A stretch of DNA of 64,000 nucleotides from an uncultured Oscillibacter sp. GTDB lineage: Bacteria > Bacillota > Clostridia > Oscillospirales > Oscillospiraceae. A model generated the notes under the pieces. It was not told the DNA's origin. It made no database searches and was given only the letters and a program-made list of their open reading frames with translations. Positions 42,642 to 51,666 of this stretch are shown in pieces (within the stretch, counting starts at the first letter, position 1; the number at the start of each line of letters is the position of its first letter). The stretch spans positions 1 to 64,000 of the forward strand of contig CAJUDW010000001.1 of NCBI GenBank assembly GCA_910584995.1, written 5' to 3'. The position numbers and the translations under genes are program-made.

Positions 42642-44505
42642 TCAGAAAAGACACGGGCCCGGCGGCCCCCGCGGCGGGTTCCGCAAGCCCAAGGATATGC
42701 GGGGCACCCTGAAAAAGCTTCTGGCCTATCTGGCAGGCTACAAGGCCCTGCTGACGCTGGTGGTATTGCTGCTGATCCTCAGTTCTGCCTGCACCGTGGG
42801 CGGCTCTTACCTTATCCGCCCATTGATCAACGACTATATCCTTCCGGGGGACTTCCCGGGGCTTGCCAAAATGCTGGTGGTCATGGGCCTGGTCTATGCC
42901 GCCGGGGCAGCCTGCTCCTTCGGCTACGCCCGGATTATGGTCCATGTGTCCCAGAACACCGTGGCCCGGATCCGGGAGGAACTCTTTGACCACATGCAGC
43001 GGCTCCCCCTCAGCTACTTCGACGCCCACACCCACGGGGAACTGATGAGCCGCTATACCAACGATATCGAAACCGTATCCGAGGCCCTGAACAACAGCTT
43101 CGGCAGCATCGTATCCTGCACCCTGACCTTTACCGGCACCATCGCCATGATGATTGTGCTGAGCCCCGCCCTGACGCTCATTACCTTTGCCATGCTGGCA
43201 GTGATGCTGCTGGTGGTGCGGGTCATCGGAGGCCGCAGCCGCCGGTATTTCGCCGCCCAGCAGAAGGAACTGGGCGCAGTGAACGGCTACATTGAGGAGA
43301 TGATCGAAGGCCAGAAGGTCATCAAGGTTTTCAACCATGAGAAAGCCGCCAAGGAGGGCTTTTACCTGCGGAACGAGGCCTACCGCCAGGCCGCCGTCCA
43401 GGCCCAGGCCTATGCCGGGGCCATGATGCCTGCCATGGGCAACCTGAACTATATCAACTACGCCATTGCCTGCTGCGTAGGAGGGCTGCTGTTCATCCAC
43501 GGCGGGGATTTAGGGGGCCTTGCCGCTTTCTTGCAGTACACCCGGCAGGTGGCCCAGCCCATCACCCAGATTTCCCAGCAGATGAACGTAATCCTCTCCG
43601 CTGTGGCTGGCGCGGAGCGTATTTTCGAAGTCATGGAGGCCCAGCCGGAGGCCGATCAGGGGCACGTGCGCCTGGTACGGGTCACGGAGAACCGGGAGGG
43701 CGTCCTCGCCCAGGCGGACTACGACACCGGCGCATGGGCCTGGAAAAAACCGGACGGGGAACTGGTCCCCCTTCGGGGGGACGTGCGGTTCGATCACGTG
43801 GTTTTTGGCTACGATCCCCGGAAAACGGTGCTGCACGACGTATCCCTCTTTGCGAAGCCTGGGCAGAAAATTGCCTTCGTGGGCTCCACCGGCGCGGGGA
43901 AAACCACCATTACCAGCCTCATCAACCGCTTTTACGAAATCCAGGGGGGCTCCATTGTCTATGACGGCATTGACATAAAGGACATCGAAAAGGACTCCCT
44001 CCGGCGCTCTTTGGGCGTTGTGCTGCAGGATACCCATCTGTTCACCGGCACCGTGGCGGACAACATCCGCTATGGGCGTCTGGATGCAACCAGCGAAGAA
44101 GTCCAGGCCGCCGCCCGTCTGGCGGGAGCCGACAGCTTCATCCGGCATCTGCCCCAGGGGTATGAAACTGTCCTCTCCGGCGACGGCGGCAGTCTCAGCC
44201 AGGGAGAGCGGCAGCTTCTGAATATCGCCCGGGCCGCCTGTGCAAACCCGCCGGTGCTGATCCTGGACGAGGCGACCTCCTCCATCGACACCCGGACGGA
44301 ACGGCTCATCGAAAAGGGCATGGATCGGCTGATGGCGGGCCGGACGGTATTCGTCATCGCCCACCGGCTCTCCACCGTCCGCAACGCCAAGGCCATTATG
44401 GTGCTGGAGCAGGGGGAGATCATTGAGCGGGGCGACCACGACGATCTTCTTCAGCAGAAGGGCCGGTATTATCAGCTTTACACCGGGCAGGCGGAACTGG
44501 CCTGA
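42634..44505 (+). CDS. ABC exporter half-transporter, catalytic half
   Basis: 623 residues. GTG start at 42634 after AAGGAGCG. A basic N-terminal extension (RHGPGGPRGGFRKP) precedes the six-helix domain. A linker of ~60 residues (about 345-395) comes before the ATP-binding domain, normal for this subgroup. The NBD is canonical: Walker A GSTGAGKTTITSL, signature SLSQGERQLL, Walker B LILDEATSSID with catalytic Glu. It partners the preceding protein. Confidence 0.92.
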   Translation: MADQKRHGPGGPRGGFRKPKDMRGTLKKLLAYLAGYKALLTLVVLLLILSSACTVGGSYLIRPLINDYILPGDFPGLAKMLVVMGLVYAAGAACSFGYARIMVHVSQNTVARIREELFDHMQRLPLSYFDAHTHGELMSRYTNDIETVSEALNNSFGSIVSCTLTFTGTIAMMIVLSPALTLITFAMLAVMLLVVRVIGGRSRRYFAAQQKELGAVNGYIEEMIEGQKVIKVFNHEKAAKEGFYLRNEAYRQAAVQAQAYAGAMMPAMGNLNYINYAIACCVGGLLFIHGGDLGGLAAFLQYTRQVAQPITQISQQMNVILSAVAGAERIFEVMEAQPEADQGHVRLVRVTENREGVLAQADYDTGAWAWKKPDGELVPLRGDVRFDHVVFGYDPRKTVLHDVSLFAKPGQKIAFVGSTGAGKTTITSLINRFYEIQGGSIVYDGIDIKDIEKDSLRRSLGVVLQDTHLFTGTVADNIRYGRLDATSEEVQAAARLAGADSFIRHLPQGYETVLSGDGGSLSQGERQLLNIARAACANPPVLILDEATSSIDTRTERLIEKGMDRLMAGRTVFVIAHRLSTVRNAKAIMVLEQGEIIERGDHDDLLQQKGRYYQLYTGQAELA

Positions 44506-44569
44506 GACAGCGGCCATCTGCTCCGGCTTGACCCGCAGAGGCGGACAGGGTACAGCGCAAAATCCCGCA

Positions 44570-44605
44570 AAAAAGGAACCGGCCTGGAGCCGGTTCCTTT
44601 TTATT
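44570..44605 (+). terminator. Terminator after the ABC exporter
   Basis: AAAAAGGAACCGGC (44570-44583) pairs with GCCGGTTCCTTTTT (44589-44602), followed by ATT. The A-rich left side makes it usable for the convergent mgtC genes as well. Confidence 0.88.
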
Positions 44606-44653
44606 CCTTGTATGACTTGTTTCCGCCGCCGAAAAGCCGCAAAACACGTCCGG

Positions 44654-45346
44654 TTACAGTTCCCGGATATTGACAACGCCCCGGGTGCTCTGGACATGCT
44701 CCAAAAGCTGCTCCTCGTTGCAGCCCTTGGTCAGCCGCAGGGTGAAGAGGGCGCAGGCGTTGTGGGTTTCGCTGCGCTCCGCCCGCATAATGCCCATGTT
44801 CATAATCTTCAGGCCCCACTCCCGGTAGAGCCGGAGGAGATCGTCCAGGCAGGTCTTGTCGGTGTACTCCACATAGAGGTTCACCTCTGGGGAACTCTCC
44901 AGAATCCGGTACTCCAGACGGGAGAACAGCAGTTCCGCCAGGAGAATCAGGCAGGTGGCAAAAATGCCGCCCTCGTAAAAACCGCCGCCCAGAGCCAGGC
45001 CGATAATGGCAGAGGCCCACAAACCCGCCGCAGTGGTGAGGCCTTTCACCCGCTGGCGGCGGGTGACGATGATGGTGCCTGCGCCGATAAAGCCGATGCC
45101 CGCCACCACTTGGGCGCCCAGACGGGCCATATCCGTGTAGAGGCCCATATACAGATATAAATACTGGCTGGTGAGGGTGGTCATAGCCGCACCCAGGCAA
45201 ATCAGGATATGGGTGCGGAAACCCGCCGGACGGCGTTTGAATTCCCGCTCAATGCCGATGATGCCGCCGCAGATCACCGCCAGAACCATCCGCACACTGA
45301 CAGACAGCACTGTCAGTTCCCGCAGGCCGTTAAAAATAGACAGCAC
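44654..45346 (-). CDS. MgtC/SapB-family membrane protein, second copy
   Basis: 230 residues from the GTG at 45346 (GAGGAGGGG upstream); a TTG at 45364 would overlap the ribosome binding site. The N-terminal MgtC domain has MVLAVICGGIIGIEREFKRRPAGFRTHILICLGAA and the GIGFIGAGTIIVTRRQRVKGLTTAAGLW motif, with a C-terminal ACT-like soluble domain (about 150-230). The family is linked to magnesium limitation and membrane potential. It begins 14 bases after its paralogue. Confidence 0.9.
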   Translation of the reverse strand: MLSIFNGLRELTVLSVSVRMVLAVICGGIIGIEREFKRRPAGFRTHILICLGAAMTTLTSQYLYLYMGLYTDMARLGAQVVAGIGFIGAGTIIVTRRQRVKGLTTAAGLWASAIIGLALGGGFYEGGIFATCLILLAELLFSRLEYRILESSPEVNLYVEYTDKTCLDDLLRLYREWGLKIMNMGIMRAERSETHNACALFTLRLTKGCNEEQLLEHVQSTRGVVNIREL

Positions 45347-45360
45347 GCAAACCCCTCCTC

Positions 45361-46086
45361 TCAAATATCGTGAACCATGTGGACGCAGGGCAACTCCGAA
45401 ATGGAGGCCAGCAGCCGCGCATGGCTGCCCTTGTGGTTCAGCCGGATGGTAAACAGGGCGTTAGGCTTCTGGGACTTGCTGGCCTGGCCGTGGTCAATCT
45501 CCACGTCGTAAACCTGCACGTCCTGGCTCTTGATGCAGTTGATGATGTCGCCTATGTAATCCATGGACTGGAACTCCACAAAAACGTTCATATTCCGGGC
45601 ATTTTCCACAATCCGCAGTTCAATCCGGGACAGCACGTGCACCGACAGGAAGATCAGCAAAAACGCCATGGCCACGCACTCATAGAATCCCGCGCCGATG
45701 GCCAGGCCCATGCAGGCGGACGCCCACAGGCCCGCCGCCGTCGTGAGGCCTTTCACCTGCTGCTGGCCCGTCACAATGATGGTACCCGCGCCCAAAAAGC
45801 CGATGCCGTTAATCACTTGGGCGCCAAACCGGCTCACGTCGGTGCGGATGCCCACCTCCGCGGCGATAGCCGCCCAGCTGGTATTCAGCATGTAGAATTC
45901 GTACTGGCTCAAGAGCATGGTAAGGGCCGCACCCATGCATACCAGCATGTAGGTCCGGAAGCCTGCCGCCCGCCGTTTGCGGCCCCGCTCCAGGCCAATC
46001 AGGCCGCCGCACAGCATTGCCAGCGACAGCCGCAGCAGCACGGACGCTATGTTCAGCTGCCGCAGATAATCCAATGCCTCAATCAA
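45361..46086 (-). CDS. MgtC/SapB-family membrane protein, first copy
   Basis: 241 residues from a TTG at 46086, chosen because AAAGGGGAGG stands just before it; the reading frame stays open a further 69 codons upstream without a ribosome binding site. MLCGGLIGLERGRKRRAAGFRTYMLVCMGAA and NGIGFLGAGTIIVTGQQQVKGLTTAAGLW mark the MgtC domain, with an ACT-like C-terminus. It has a ~20-residue insert (about 75-95) compared with the second copy. Tandem duplication is evident. Confidence 0.88.
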   Translation of the reverse strand: MIEALDYLRQLNIASVLLRLSLAMLCGGLIGLERGRKRRAAGFRTYMLVCMGAALTMLLSQYEFYMLNTSWAAIAAEVGIRTDVSRFGAQVINGIGFLGAGTIIVTGQQQVKGLTTAAGLWASACMGLAIGAGFYECVAMAFLLIFLSVHVLSRIELRIVENARNMNVFVEFQSMDYIGDIINCIKSQDVQVYDVEIDHGQASKSQKPNALFTIRLNHKGSHARLLASISELPCVHMVHDI

Positions 46087-46282
46087 AAAAAGCCTCCCCT
46101 TTCCCGTTTCCGCCTGCGAAACGGCTTCGCTCTCTCCGGGCTCCGCCGCATCCTCCGGATTCCGCCTCCGGCAGGGGCAGCTTTCCTCCCTTTTCCGGCA
46201 GCAGTTTTCCAAAACAGGCAGTTTTGAACCGGCGGGGCCGCCAGCCGCATTTTGCACGGCACGCTTTCCCGCCGGATTTGGG

Positions 46283-46356
46283 AAAAACTGCAAACGTTTG
46301 CGTTTTTCCTATGTTTTGATTCTTAATGATTTACCACAAAGAAGGCCAATTGTCAA
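46283..46356 (-). promoter_or_regulatory. Promoter and palindromic operator of the mgtC pair
   Basis: On the minus strand TTGACA (46356-46351), 17 bases, TAAATC (46333-46328). Downstream of it GCAAACGTTTGC (46290-46301) is a perfect 12-bp palindrome inside a longer near-perfect inverted repeat (about 46281-46309). The shape resembles a LacI/CcpA-type operator placed as a road-block. No magnesium (M-box) riboswitch pattern was recognised in the leader. Confidence 0.55.
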
Positions 46357-46624
46357 CCATTTACGGGATGACCGCAAAATTTTCGGACATTTTCATAAAG
46401 AAAACGTTTGATTTTCAGCAAATATAATCAACCCAATTGGAAAAAGCGGATTTCCGTTTTTTCTAATTGCAGGCCAAGGCCTGCCCCCTGCCTGTTGACA
46501 TTTTCCATAGGCAAACGCATCCGCCCCCATATGGGCCCCCAGCGATGTGGTGGCGATAGCACGGCATACCTCCGGCGTCCGAGGAGAGCAGACGGCTTCC
46601 GCCGCCTGCCCTCCCTGATTTTTC
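46357..46624. other. Intergenic region between mutS2 and mgtC
   Basis: No gene seen. AT-rich inverted arms at about 46434-46467 (AATTGGAAAAAGCGGA with TCCGTTTTTTCTAATT) could act as the mutS2 terminator on the minus strand. A weaker GC-rich stem is at about 46589-46609. Confidence 0.45.
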
Positions 46625-49015
46625 CTATTTCAGCGTCACTACCGTCACGCCGGTCTCCCCTTCGCCGTAAACCCCCAGGCGGAAGTTTTTCACCGCCCTG
46701 TTCCGCCGCAGGGCGTCGTGGACAGCCTTTCGCAGGACTCCGGTGCCTTTGCCGTGGATGATGGTCACAGTTTCCAAACGGCCCATCACGGCGGCGGACA
46801 GGAAGTTTTCCACCACGCCCTCCGCCTCTATGGCCTCCAGGCCACGGATATCCAGTTCTCGCGGGGCGGCGGATCGCAGCTGCCGGTCCGCGCTCTGCCG
46901 GATGGCGGCAGGAGCCTTTTTCATAGCCGCCCGCTCGTCCCGTTCAATCAGGCGCACTTCGTCCGCCTTGGCCTTCATCTTCAACGCCCCGGCTTTCAGC
47001 TGGAGCACACCGTCCTTACCGGCGGATATCACCTCCGCAGGCGTCCGCACGCCGGGGATTTCCACCAGATCGCCCGCCCGGATGGGGCGGCTGGGCTTGG
47101 GAATGGGCGCCTGGTCAAAGGTCCGGACGCCCACCGCGTCCTCCGCCTCGTTGAGGGATCGCCGCAGTTCCGTCTGGATGTCGTTGACAGCCTGGGCCCG
47201 CTCCGCCTTCTCCTGGGCCTTCCGCAGTTCCGCCAGCTGGGCAAATACCGCGTCGGCAGTGGAACGGGCGTCCCGCAGGACACGCCGCGCCTCCGCCTCG
47301 CCCCGGCTCCGGGCGTTCTCCTTAGCCCGCTCCATCTGCTCCCGGAATTCCCGGGCCTTGCGGGCGTCCTCCTCCCGCTGGCGCAGCAGGCGATCTGCCT
47401 CCGCCTCCCGCTTTTCCAGGGCCTGCCGTTTGGCCTCCAACTGGGTCAGCACGTCCTCAAAGCGGACGCCCTCACCGCTAAGCTGCTCCCGGGCGGCGTT
47501 GATAACCGTCTCCGGCAGCCCCAGGCGGCGGGAGATGGCAAAGGCGTTGGACTTGCCGGGGATGCCAATCAGCAGCCGGTAGGTGGGCCGCAGGGTCTCT
47601 ACGTCGAATTCGCAGGAGGCATTCTCCACCCCCTCCGTGGTCATGGCAAAGGTTTTCAATTCCGCATAATGGGTGGTGGCGGCCACCCTGGCCCCCAGCC
47701 GCCGCACATGCTGGATGACGGCGATAGCCAGCGCCGCTCCCTCCACCGGGTCCGTCCCGGCCCCCAATTCATCAAAGAGGATCAGGCTCCGTCGGTCAGC
47801 TTCCGCCAGAATGGCCACAATATTGACCATATGTGCCGAAAAAGTGGAAAGGCTTTGTTCAATGCTCTGCTCATCACCGATATCCGCCAGCACCCGTTCA
47901 TAGACGGAAATGGCGCTCCGATCCCCCACCGGGATGTGGAGGCCGCATTGAACCATCAGTGTCAGCAGGCCCAGGGTCTTCAGGGAAACGGTCTTGCCGC
48001 CGGTGTTGGGACCGGTGATGACCAGGGTGTCGAAGATCCCGCCCAGTTCTATGTCAATAGGCACCGCCTTTTTTGGATCCAGCAGAGGATGCCGCGCCTT
48101 CCGCAAATGGATTTGGCCGTCCCTCCGGATGTCGGGCCGCACGCCGTCCATCTTATAGCTGAGTTGGCCCCGGGCGAAAATCAAGTCTAGGTGTACCAAG
48201 GCGTCATAATCCCACTGGATGCTCTCCCTGTGGGCGGCGGCCTCGGCGGAGAATTCCGCCAGGATCCGGTCGATTTCCTTCTGCTCCTTGGCCTCCAGTT
48301 CCACATATTCGTTGTTGGCCTGCACCACCCCCATAGGCTCCACAAACAGCGTGGCCCCGGAGGAGGAGATATCGTGCACCAGCCCCGGCAAATCCCCCTT
48401 GTGCTCCGCCTTCACAGGCACAACGAACCTGCCGTCCCGCTGGGTGATGATGGTCTCCTGGAGGATTTTCCCGTAGCTGGGCGAGGAGATGATTTTTTGC
48501 AGGATCTGGCGGCTCTTAGCCTGGGCCGCCCGCATATGGCGGCGGATGTCCGCCAGTTCCGCCGAGGCGGCGTCGGCGATGGTGTCCTCGTCGGGGATGG
48601 CCCGTTTCAGCCGCTCCTCCAGCGTCCGGTTCCCGTGGAGGGACAGGAACAGGTGGTCAATGGCAGTGTGTTCCCCGGTTTTATCGTTGAAATACTCCTT
48701 GGCCCGCCGGGCGGCGGTGAGGAGCCCCGCAATAGTCAGCAGTTCCCGGGTGTTTAATGTGCCGCCCCGATCCGCCCGATCCAAGGCTTCCGCCACAGGC
48801 TTCACCCGGTCAAAAGAGGGGCTGCCGTGGAGGCCGATCATCTGGCGGGCGGCGTCGGTCTGATCCAGCAGGCGCAGAACCTCCTCCGGCTCCGTTTCCG
48901 GGCGGACGCGGAGGGCCCGCTCCTTGGCTTCAGCGCAGACCGCCTGCTCCGCCAGCAGTTCCAGTACCCTTGGCAGTTCCAGCGTGCGGACGGATTTATG
49001 AAATAGTTCGCTCAT
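46625..49015 (-). CDS. mutS2: MutS2, endonuclease/ribosome-collision factor
   Basis: 796 residues. N-terminal core and clamp domains; ATPase with Walker A ITGPNTGGKTVSLKTLG and Walker B LILFDELGAGTDPVEG; a long coiled coil rich in Glu/Arg/Ala (about 520-640); a KOW-like segment (IRAGDLVEIPG); and a C-terminal Smr nuclease domain (ELDIRGLEAIEAEGVVENFL, IHGKGTGVLRKAV). In Bacillus the protein splits or rescues collided ribosomes; in other bacteria it suppresses recombination. ACAGGAGGCGATACC precedes the ATG. Confidence 0.96.
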   Translation of the reverse strand: MSELFHKSVRTLELPRVLELLAEQAVCAEAKERALRVRPETEPEEVLRLLDQTDAARQMIGLHGSPSFDRVKPVAEALDRADRGGTLNTRELLTIAGLLTAARRAKEYFNDKTGEHTAIDHLFLSLHGNRTLEERLKRAIPDEDTIADAASAELADIRRHMRAAQAKSRQILQKIISSPSYGKILQETIITQRDGRFVVPVKAEHKGDLPGLVHDISSSGATLFVEPMGVVQANNEYVELEAKEQKEIDRILAEFSAEAAAHRESIQWDYDALVHLDLIFARGQLSYKMDGVRPDIRRDGQIHLRKARHPLLDPKKAVPIDIELGGIFDTLVITGPNTGGKTVSLKTLGLLTLMVQCGLHIPVGDRSAISVYERVLADIGDEQSIEQSLSTFSAHMVNIVAILAEADRRSLILFDELGAGTDPVEGAALAIAVIQHVRRLGARVAATTHYAELKTFAMTTEGVENASCEFDVETLRPTYRLLIGIPGKSNAFAISRRLGLPETVINAAREQLSGEGVRFEDVLTQLEAKRQALEKREAEADRLLRQREEDARKAREFREQMERAKENARSRGEAEARRVLRDARSTADAVFAQLAELRKAQEKAERAQAVNDIQTELRRSLNEAEDAVGVRTFDQAPIPKPSRPIRAGDLVEIPGVRTPAEVISAGKDGVLQLKAGALKMKAKADEVRLIERDERAAMKKAPAAIRQSADRQLRSAAPRELDIRGLEAIEAEGVVENFLSAAVMGRLETVTIIHGKGTGVLRKAVHDALRRNRAVKNFRLGVYGEGETGVTVVTLK

Positions 49016-49045
49016 GGTATCGCCTCCTGTAAAGCGAATTTATCA

Positions 49046-49203
49046 CCTGTATTCATCGGCTGGGGATACGGGCCGGACAAGGGATTTTGCCCTCCCGCAA
49101 GGAAAAAATCCCAAAATACTGGATGCATTTCAAGATTTTAAGGCGGCAGGCCCCCAATAGGCCCGCCCTGCCGGCCTTCAGCCCCTGTGAATATAGGTTC
49201 TTA
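49046..49203 (+). repeat. MITE-like intergenic repeat, copy 2
   Basis: Begins CCTGTATTCATCGG and ends CCTGTGAATATAGGTTCTTA, giving inverted ends (CCTGTATTCA/TGAATATAGG). The 3' half (GGCGGCAGGCCCCCAATAGG, then CCCGCCC) matches copy 1 at 35669-35779; the middle is about 45 bases longer. It lies between mutS2 and a broken gene. Confidence 0.65.
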
Positions 49204-49206
49204 ATT

Positions 49207-49658
49207 TTACGTAGTTGAAATATGGGAACTTGGCTCCTCCAGCAGCCATGGGAACACCCCGATCAGTTCCATCTGGAAGCAGGGTGCCCTCCAGCAGGAG
49301 ATTGCACTCCGGCTTGAACGCCGCCTCAAATCCCTCCGCGATGGGAAACCACGCCGTCTGCCTCTCTCCCAGGGCAGGCCCTTCCAATATGGCGCCTGCC
49401 AGATAGTACCAGCCTCCGCTGTATACCGTACCCCGGCGTGCCCCAATATCAGCAAGTCTCCCCGGACTTTTCCGGATCCAGGCCCAGCGCGCCGAAAAGG
49501 GCTGTTACCGCCGGAGGCATCAGCTTCACCGCCTGGAGGAAATTCCGGCATCCGGCGCAGCCACAGGTAACCCAGGGCAGGGGATGGGAGGCATACCAGG
49601 CCCGGTTGGCCTCCGTATCCACCGCCAGACAGCAGGAACCAAAGACGAATTCTGTCAT
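49207..49658 (-). pseudogene. Broken gene for a small Cys-motif protein
   Basis: From the ATG at 49658 the reading is MTEFVFGSCCLAVDTEANRA ... CGCAGCRNFLQAVKLMPP ... LGLDPEKSGETC, then a TGA. Convincing continuation (SGGWYYLAGAILEGPALGER ... FKPECNLLLEG) lies in another frame, and the end (QMELIGVFPWLLEEPSS) in a third. This implies a shift near 49440-49452 and another near 49275. The family has a CxxCRNF motif and is found in many gut Firmicutes without known function. The MITE-like repeat abuts its 3' end. Confidence 0.7.
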
Positions 49659-49707
49659 AGTTCTCCTCTATTTTGTATATTTCTCGGATAATAATACAAA
49701 ATGTATT

Positions 49708-50478
49708 TTACTTCGACAGCGTTTCCGGCGTTTGCAGGCTCTTGTAAAAATCCAGCGTCCGGAATTTCCGCTCCAGCTGGGCAAAGAGGAAGACCTCCGC
49801 CGCCCGGCCCAGCCGCGCCATGGGCTCCGGCCCCAGGGTGAAGGCGTACAGCCGTTTCGGATCTCCGTATACGATATGCCGCAGGGCCGCCAGGGAGTCC
49901 CGGCACAGGGGCGCGGCCATCCCCGGCCCGCCGCAGCCGCCGCAGCGGAGAATCCCCTGGGCCGCGTCCAGCACGGGGTTTTCCGGCTCTTCCGCGCCGC
50001 AGTAGGCACAGGCGTCTGCCAGAGGCTCGTATCCCGCCAGGCACAGCAGCTTCAACTCAAAAGCCGGCTTTGCCAAGGCAGGCGGTTTGTGTAAAGCAGA
50101 AAGGGCATACAGCCCGTTCAGGAGATGGCGCAGCAGTTCTTCCGACGGGGAATCCTCCGTAGTGACAGCCTCGGTCAGTTCGGCGAAGTAGAAGCCCAGG
50201 GCCATGGCGTCCAGATCCTGCCGGAGGCCGCCGAACAACTCCAGCGTGGAGCCCTCCCGGGCGTAATACCATTGGCCCCGCTGGTAAAGGGTCCACTCGG
50301 ACCAGGCCAGGGACTGGGCGCAGGCGGCAAATTTGCAGCTTTTCCGCCGGGCTCCCCGGGCGATGACGGACAGTTTCCCATACTCCCCCGTCAGGAGGGT
50401 CAGGATTTTGTCCGCCTCCCTGGTCTCCGTTTCCCGCAGGACAATCCCTTTCACAACAATGCAGGGCGTACCAGCCAA
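49708..50478 (-). CDS. recO: DNA repair protein RecO
   Basis: 256 residues: N-terminal OB fold (VVKGIVLRETETREADKILTLLTGEYGKLSVIARGARR), helical domain, and a zinc finger CAYCG ... CGGCGG. It loads RecA on SSB-coated DNA in the RecFOR pathway. Located downstream of era and the small yqzL gene, the normal Firmicutes order. Confidence 0.94.
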   Translation of the reverse strand: MAGTPCIVVKGIVLRETETREADKILTLLTGEYGKLSVIARGARRKSCKFAACAQSLAWSEWTLYQRGQWYYAREGSTLELFGGLRQDLDAMALGFYFAELTEAVTTEDSPSEELLRHLLNGLYALSALHKPPALAKPAFELKLLCLAGYEPLADACAYCGAEEPENPVLDAAQGILRCGGCGGPGMAAPLCRDSLAALRHIVYGDPKRLYAFTLGPEPMARLGRAAEVFLFAQLERKFRTLDFYKSLQTPETLSK

Positions 50479-50518
50479 GCCGCTCCCTCCCTATGTACGG
50501 GGGCCAGGCCCCCGCGGT

Positions 50519-50632
50519 TTATTCCAGCCAATCTCCAGCCCGGCCCTCCGCCGAACAGTACAGCATATAGGCCAGCGGTTCGCCGGTTATGCAGAACAGA
50601 TCCCAGTAAATCTCTGATTTCCTCGATTCCAT
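50519..50632 (-). CDS. yqzL: YqzL-like small protein between era and recO
   Basis: A 37-codon frame with a perfect AAGGAGG 9-10 bases before the ATG (50632). It reads MESRKSEIYWDLFCITGEPL, continues AYMLYCSAEG and ends DWLE. The pattern W-x-x-F-x-x-TG-x-x-x-AY-L-Y and the position between era and recO match the YqzL family of Bacillus and relatives. Function unknown. It is short and easily missed. Confidence 0.8.
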   Translation of the reverse strand: MESRKSEIYWDLFCITGEPLAYMLYCSAEGRAGDWLE

Positions 50633-50766
50633 TTTGGCAGACCTCCTTAGGCGGGCGGCCTGAGATCCCGGGGGACGCCAGCGGCGCTCCACAGGTGCGC
50701 AAGCAGCCTCTTTTCCTGCCGGTAGTCTGGCGGAAACAGTCGAAGATTATCCCTGGAAAGATCCGG

Positions 50767-51666
50767 TCATTCGTCCCGGTAGCCCAGGCTGCGGACGGAA
50801 TTGACATTATCCCGCCAATTTTCCTTTACTTTCACCCAGGTTTCCAGATAAATTTTCGCGCCCATGAATTTCTCCATGTCATGGCGGGCAAGGGAACTGA
50901 TTTTTTTCAGCATATCCCCGTGTTTTCCGATGATAATGCCCTTGTGGCTGGCTTTTTCACAGTAGATGGTGGCGCTCACGTCAATGACGCCGGAGTCCCG
51001 CTCGGAGAATTTTGTCACTTCCACTGCGGTGCCGTGGGGAATCTCCTTGTCCAGGCACAGCAGCAGCTTTTCCCGCAGCAGTTCCCCCACCACCTGCCGT
51101 TCCGGCTGGTCGGAGGTCTGGCCGTCCGGGAACAGCTGGGGGCCCTCCTCGGCGTACTTGCCCAGTTCGGCGAGGAGGTCGTCCAGGCCGTCGCCGGTGT
51201 GGGCGGAGAGGGGGATAATGGCGTCGAAGCCCTCCCAGGCCTCGTTGTACGCGGCGATCACCGGCAGCAGGGCCGCCGGTTCCACAGTGTCGATTTTATT
51301 CACGCAGAGGATACAGGGGATTTTTTCCTCCCGCACCCGGTCAATCAGCGCCTGTTCCGGGGCCCCTACGTGGGGGATGGGCTCCACCAGCAGCAGTGCG
51401 CAGTCCACGTCCGCCAGGCTGGAAGTCACAATCTTCACCATGTAGTCCCCCAGGGCAGACCGGGGCTTGTGGAGGCCCGGTGTGTCCAGCAGGATAAACT
51501 GGGTGTCCCTCCGGTTCACCACGCCGTAAATGCGGTTGCGGGTGGTTTGGGCCTTGTTGGAGACAATGGCAACTTTTTCGCCCACCAGCGCGTTCGTGAG
51601 GCTTGATTTGCCCACATTCGGGCGGCCGCAGAGGGTAATCATGGCAGTTTTTGTGATTTCGCTCAT
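50767..51666 (-). CDS. era: GTPase Era
   Basis: 299 residues. GTPase motifs GRPNVGKSSLTNALVG, DTPG and NKID, then a KH domain (IIIGKHGDMLKKISSLARHDMEKFMGAKIYLETWVKVKENWRDN) that binds the 3' end of 16S rRNA. Needed for 30S maturation. In many Firmicutes era is preceded by ybeY, dgkA and cdd; here it is preceded by a 300-base gap and uvrA. Confidence 0.96.
   Translation of the reverse strand: MSEITKTAMITLCGRPNVGKSSLTNALVGEKVAIVSNKAQTTRNRIYGVVNRRDTQFILLDTPGLHKPRSALGDYMVKIVTSSLADVDCALLLVEPIPHVGAPEQALIDRVREEKIPCILCVNKIDTVEPAALLPVIAAYNEAWEGFDAIIPLSAHTGDGLDDLLAELGKYAEEGPQLFPDGQTSDQPERQVVGELLREKLLLCLDKEIPHGTAVEVTKFSERDSGVIDVSATIYCEKASHKGIIIGKHGDMLKKISSLARHDMEKFMGAKIYLETWVKVKENWRDNVNSVRSLGYRDE

Noticed and set aside
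46087..46330. Magnesium (M-box) riboswitch upstream of the mgtC pair
   Set aside because: I looked for the conserved M-box core in the leader and did not recognise it; only a palindromic operator-like repeat and simple stems are visible.
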